A stretch of DNA of 64,000 bases from NCBI GenBank assembly GCA_014898425.1, contig RCSZ01000015.1, forward strand, positions 1,302,001 to 1,366,000, read 5' to 3'. This document shows, piece by piece, positions 63,693-64,000 of the stretch. Every line of letters starts with the position of its first letter. Position 1 is the stretch's first letter. Both the position numbers and the translations under genes were made by a program. The DNA comes from Botryotinia globosa. Taxonomy: Eukaryota > Ascomycota > Leotiomycetes > Helotiales > Sclerotiniaceae. The notes beneath the pieces are model-generated. The model did no database searches. It was not told where the DNA came from and worked only from the letters and a program-made list of their open reading frames with translations.

Positions 63693-64000
63693 ATGGCCGA
63701 CGATGGAATGTTGATGAATTTTGAGATTGGGGATGTACCTATAGTTGCGAAACAAGCATTTAAAGGAGGACGTTGGAAGGATCGATTGGCTGCGAAGAAA
63801 ACTGCGCAGCACCGAGTTACTAAGAGCACGAATAAACCATCGACAAGAGAAATATTCTCTGAACCACAACATGACACCAGCGCAGAAGAATATATTGGGC
63901 GAGGAGCTTTATCAAGAGCACCAAAGCGACAACGAGTCGATGATAATTACAACTCTTATGGTGGAAGAAATGAAAATACAGCAGCTTACGCTTCCGGAAA
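63693..64000 (+). CDS. DBP7: ATP-dependent RNA helicase DBP7 (5' end only)
   Basis: The DEAD-box helicase Dbp7/DDX31 acts in nucleolar 60S ribosomal subunit assembly. Only the first 102 codons are in the window; the gene continues past 64000. The assignment rests on the N-terminus MADDGMLMNFEIGD...FKGGRWKDRLAAKK, which resembles the characteristic start of fungal Dbp7 proteins, followed by a Lys/Arg-rich, Ser-rich stretch (nuclear-signal-like PKRQR). No helicase motif is yet visible, so the call depends on memory of the family's start. Confidence 0.75.
   Translation, partial: MADDGMLMNFEIGDVPIVAKQAFKGGRWKDRLAAKKTAQHRVTKSTNKPSTREIFSEPQHDTSAEEYIGRGALSRAPKRQRVDDNYNSYGGRNENTAAYASG

Overview
This window is nuclear DNA of a filamentous ascomycete. 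Genes carry short introns (about 40-70 nt, GT...AG, often with CTAAC/CTGAC-like branch sites), intergenic DNA is rich in microsatellites, and all products are fungal. Protein style (PAG1, CPR, RPN1, MLH1) and a BTB family resembling those expanded in Helotiales suggest a Leotiomycete near Botrytis/Sclerotinia. That placement is inference, not a database match.

Layout. 0-8 kb: a giant Furry/PAG1 morphogenesis scaffold (-). 8-11.6 kb: repeat-rich intergenic DNA with an AT-rich relict. 11.7-14 kb: NADPH-cytochrome P450 reductase (+). 14-20.1 kb: 6 kb without a convincing gene, ending in the long leader of a two-RRM RNA-binding protein (20.1-22.2 kb, +). 23-31 kb: a housekeeping block of RIO2 kinase (-), proteasome subunit RPN1 (+) and mismatch-repair MLH1 (-). 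32-36 kb: a secreted GMC oxidoreductase with a long Ser/Thr/Pro-rich tail (-). 36.9-41 kb: a DUF202 membrane protein (-) divergent from a MATE transporter (+). 43.8-46.3 kb: histidinol-phosphatase (-), an intron-bearing tRNA-Arg(CCU) (+) and a small six-cysteine secreted protein (-). 48-51.4 kb: a head-to-head pair of BTB-like paralogues, both disrupted. 52.6-54.2 kb: a Whi5-like G1/S repressor (-). 56-57.1 kb: a probable CENP-L/Fta1 kinetochore subunit (-). 59.3-60 kb: a secreted Ala/Ser-rich protein (+). 61.2-62 kb: an unresolved small gene. 62.2-63.4 kb: pantothenate synthetase (-), divergent from the 5' end of DBP7 helicase (+), which runs off the window.

The genes do not form one pathway. 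Most are conserved single-copy functions (ribosome assembly: RIO2, DBP7; proteolysis: RPN1; repair: MLH1; vitamin and amino-acid synthesis: PanC, histidinol-phosphatase; P450 electron supply: CPR). Accessory material lies between them: the GMC enzyme, two small secreted proteins and the decaying BTB pair. I found no CRISPR array, intact transposon, rRNA gene or recognisable biosynthetic cluster. Exon coordinates were worked out by hand from reading frame, splice sites and family conservation. The most useful results are hidden or tiny exons (PAG1, CPR, DUF202), a suspicious extra base in MLH1, lesions in both BTB copies and the GMC tail fusion.
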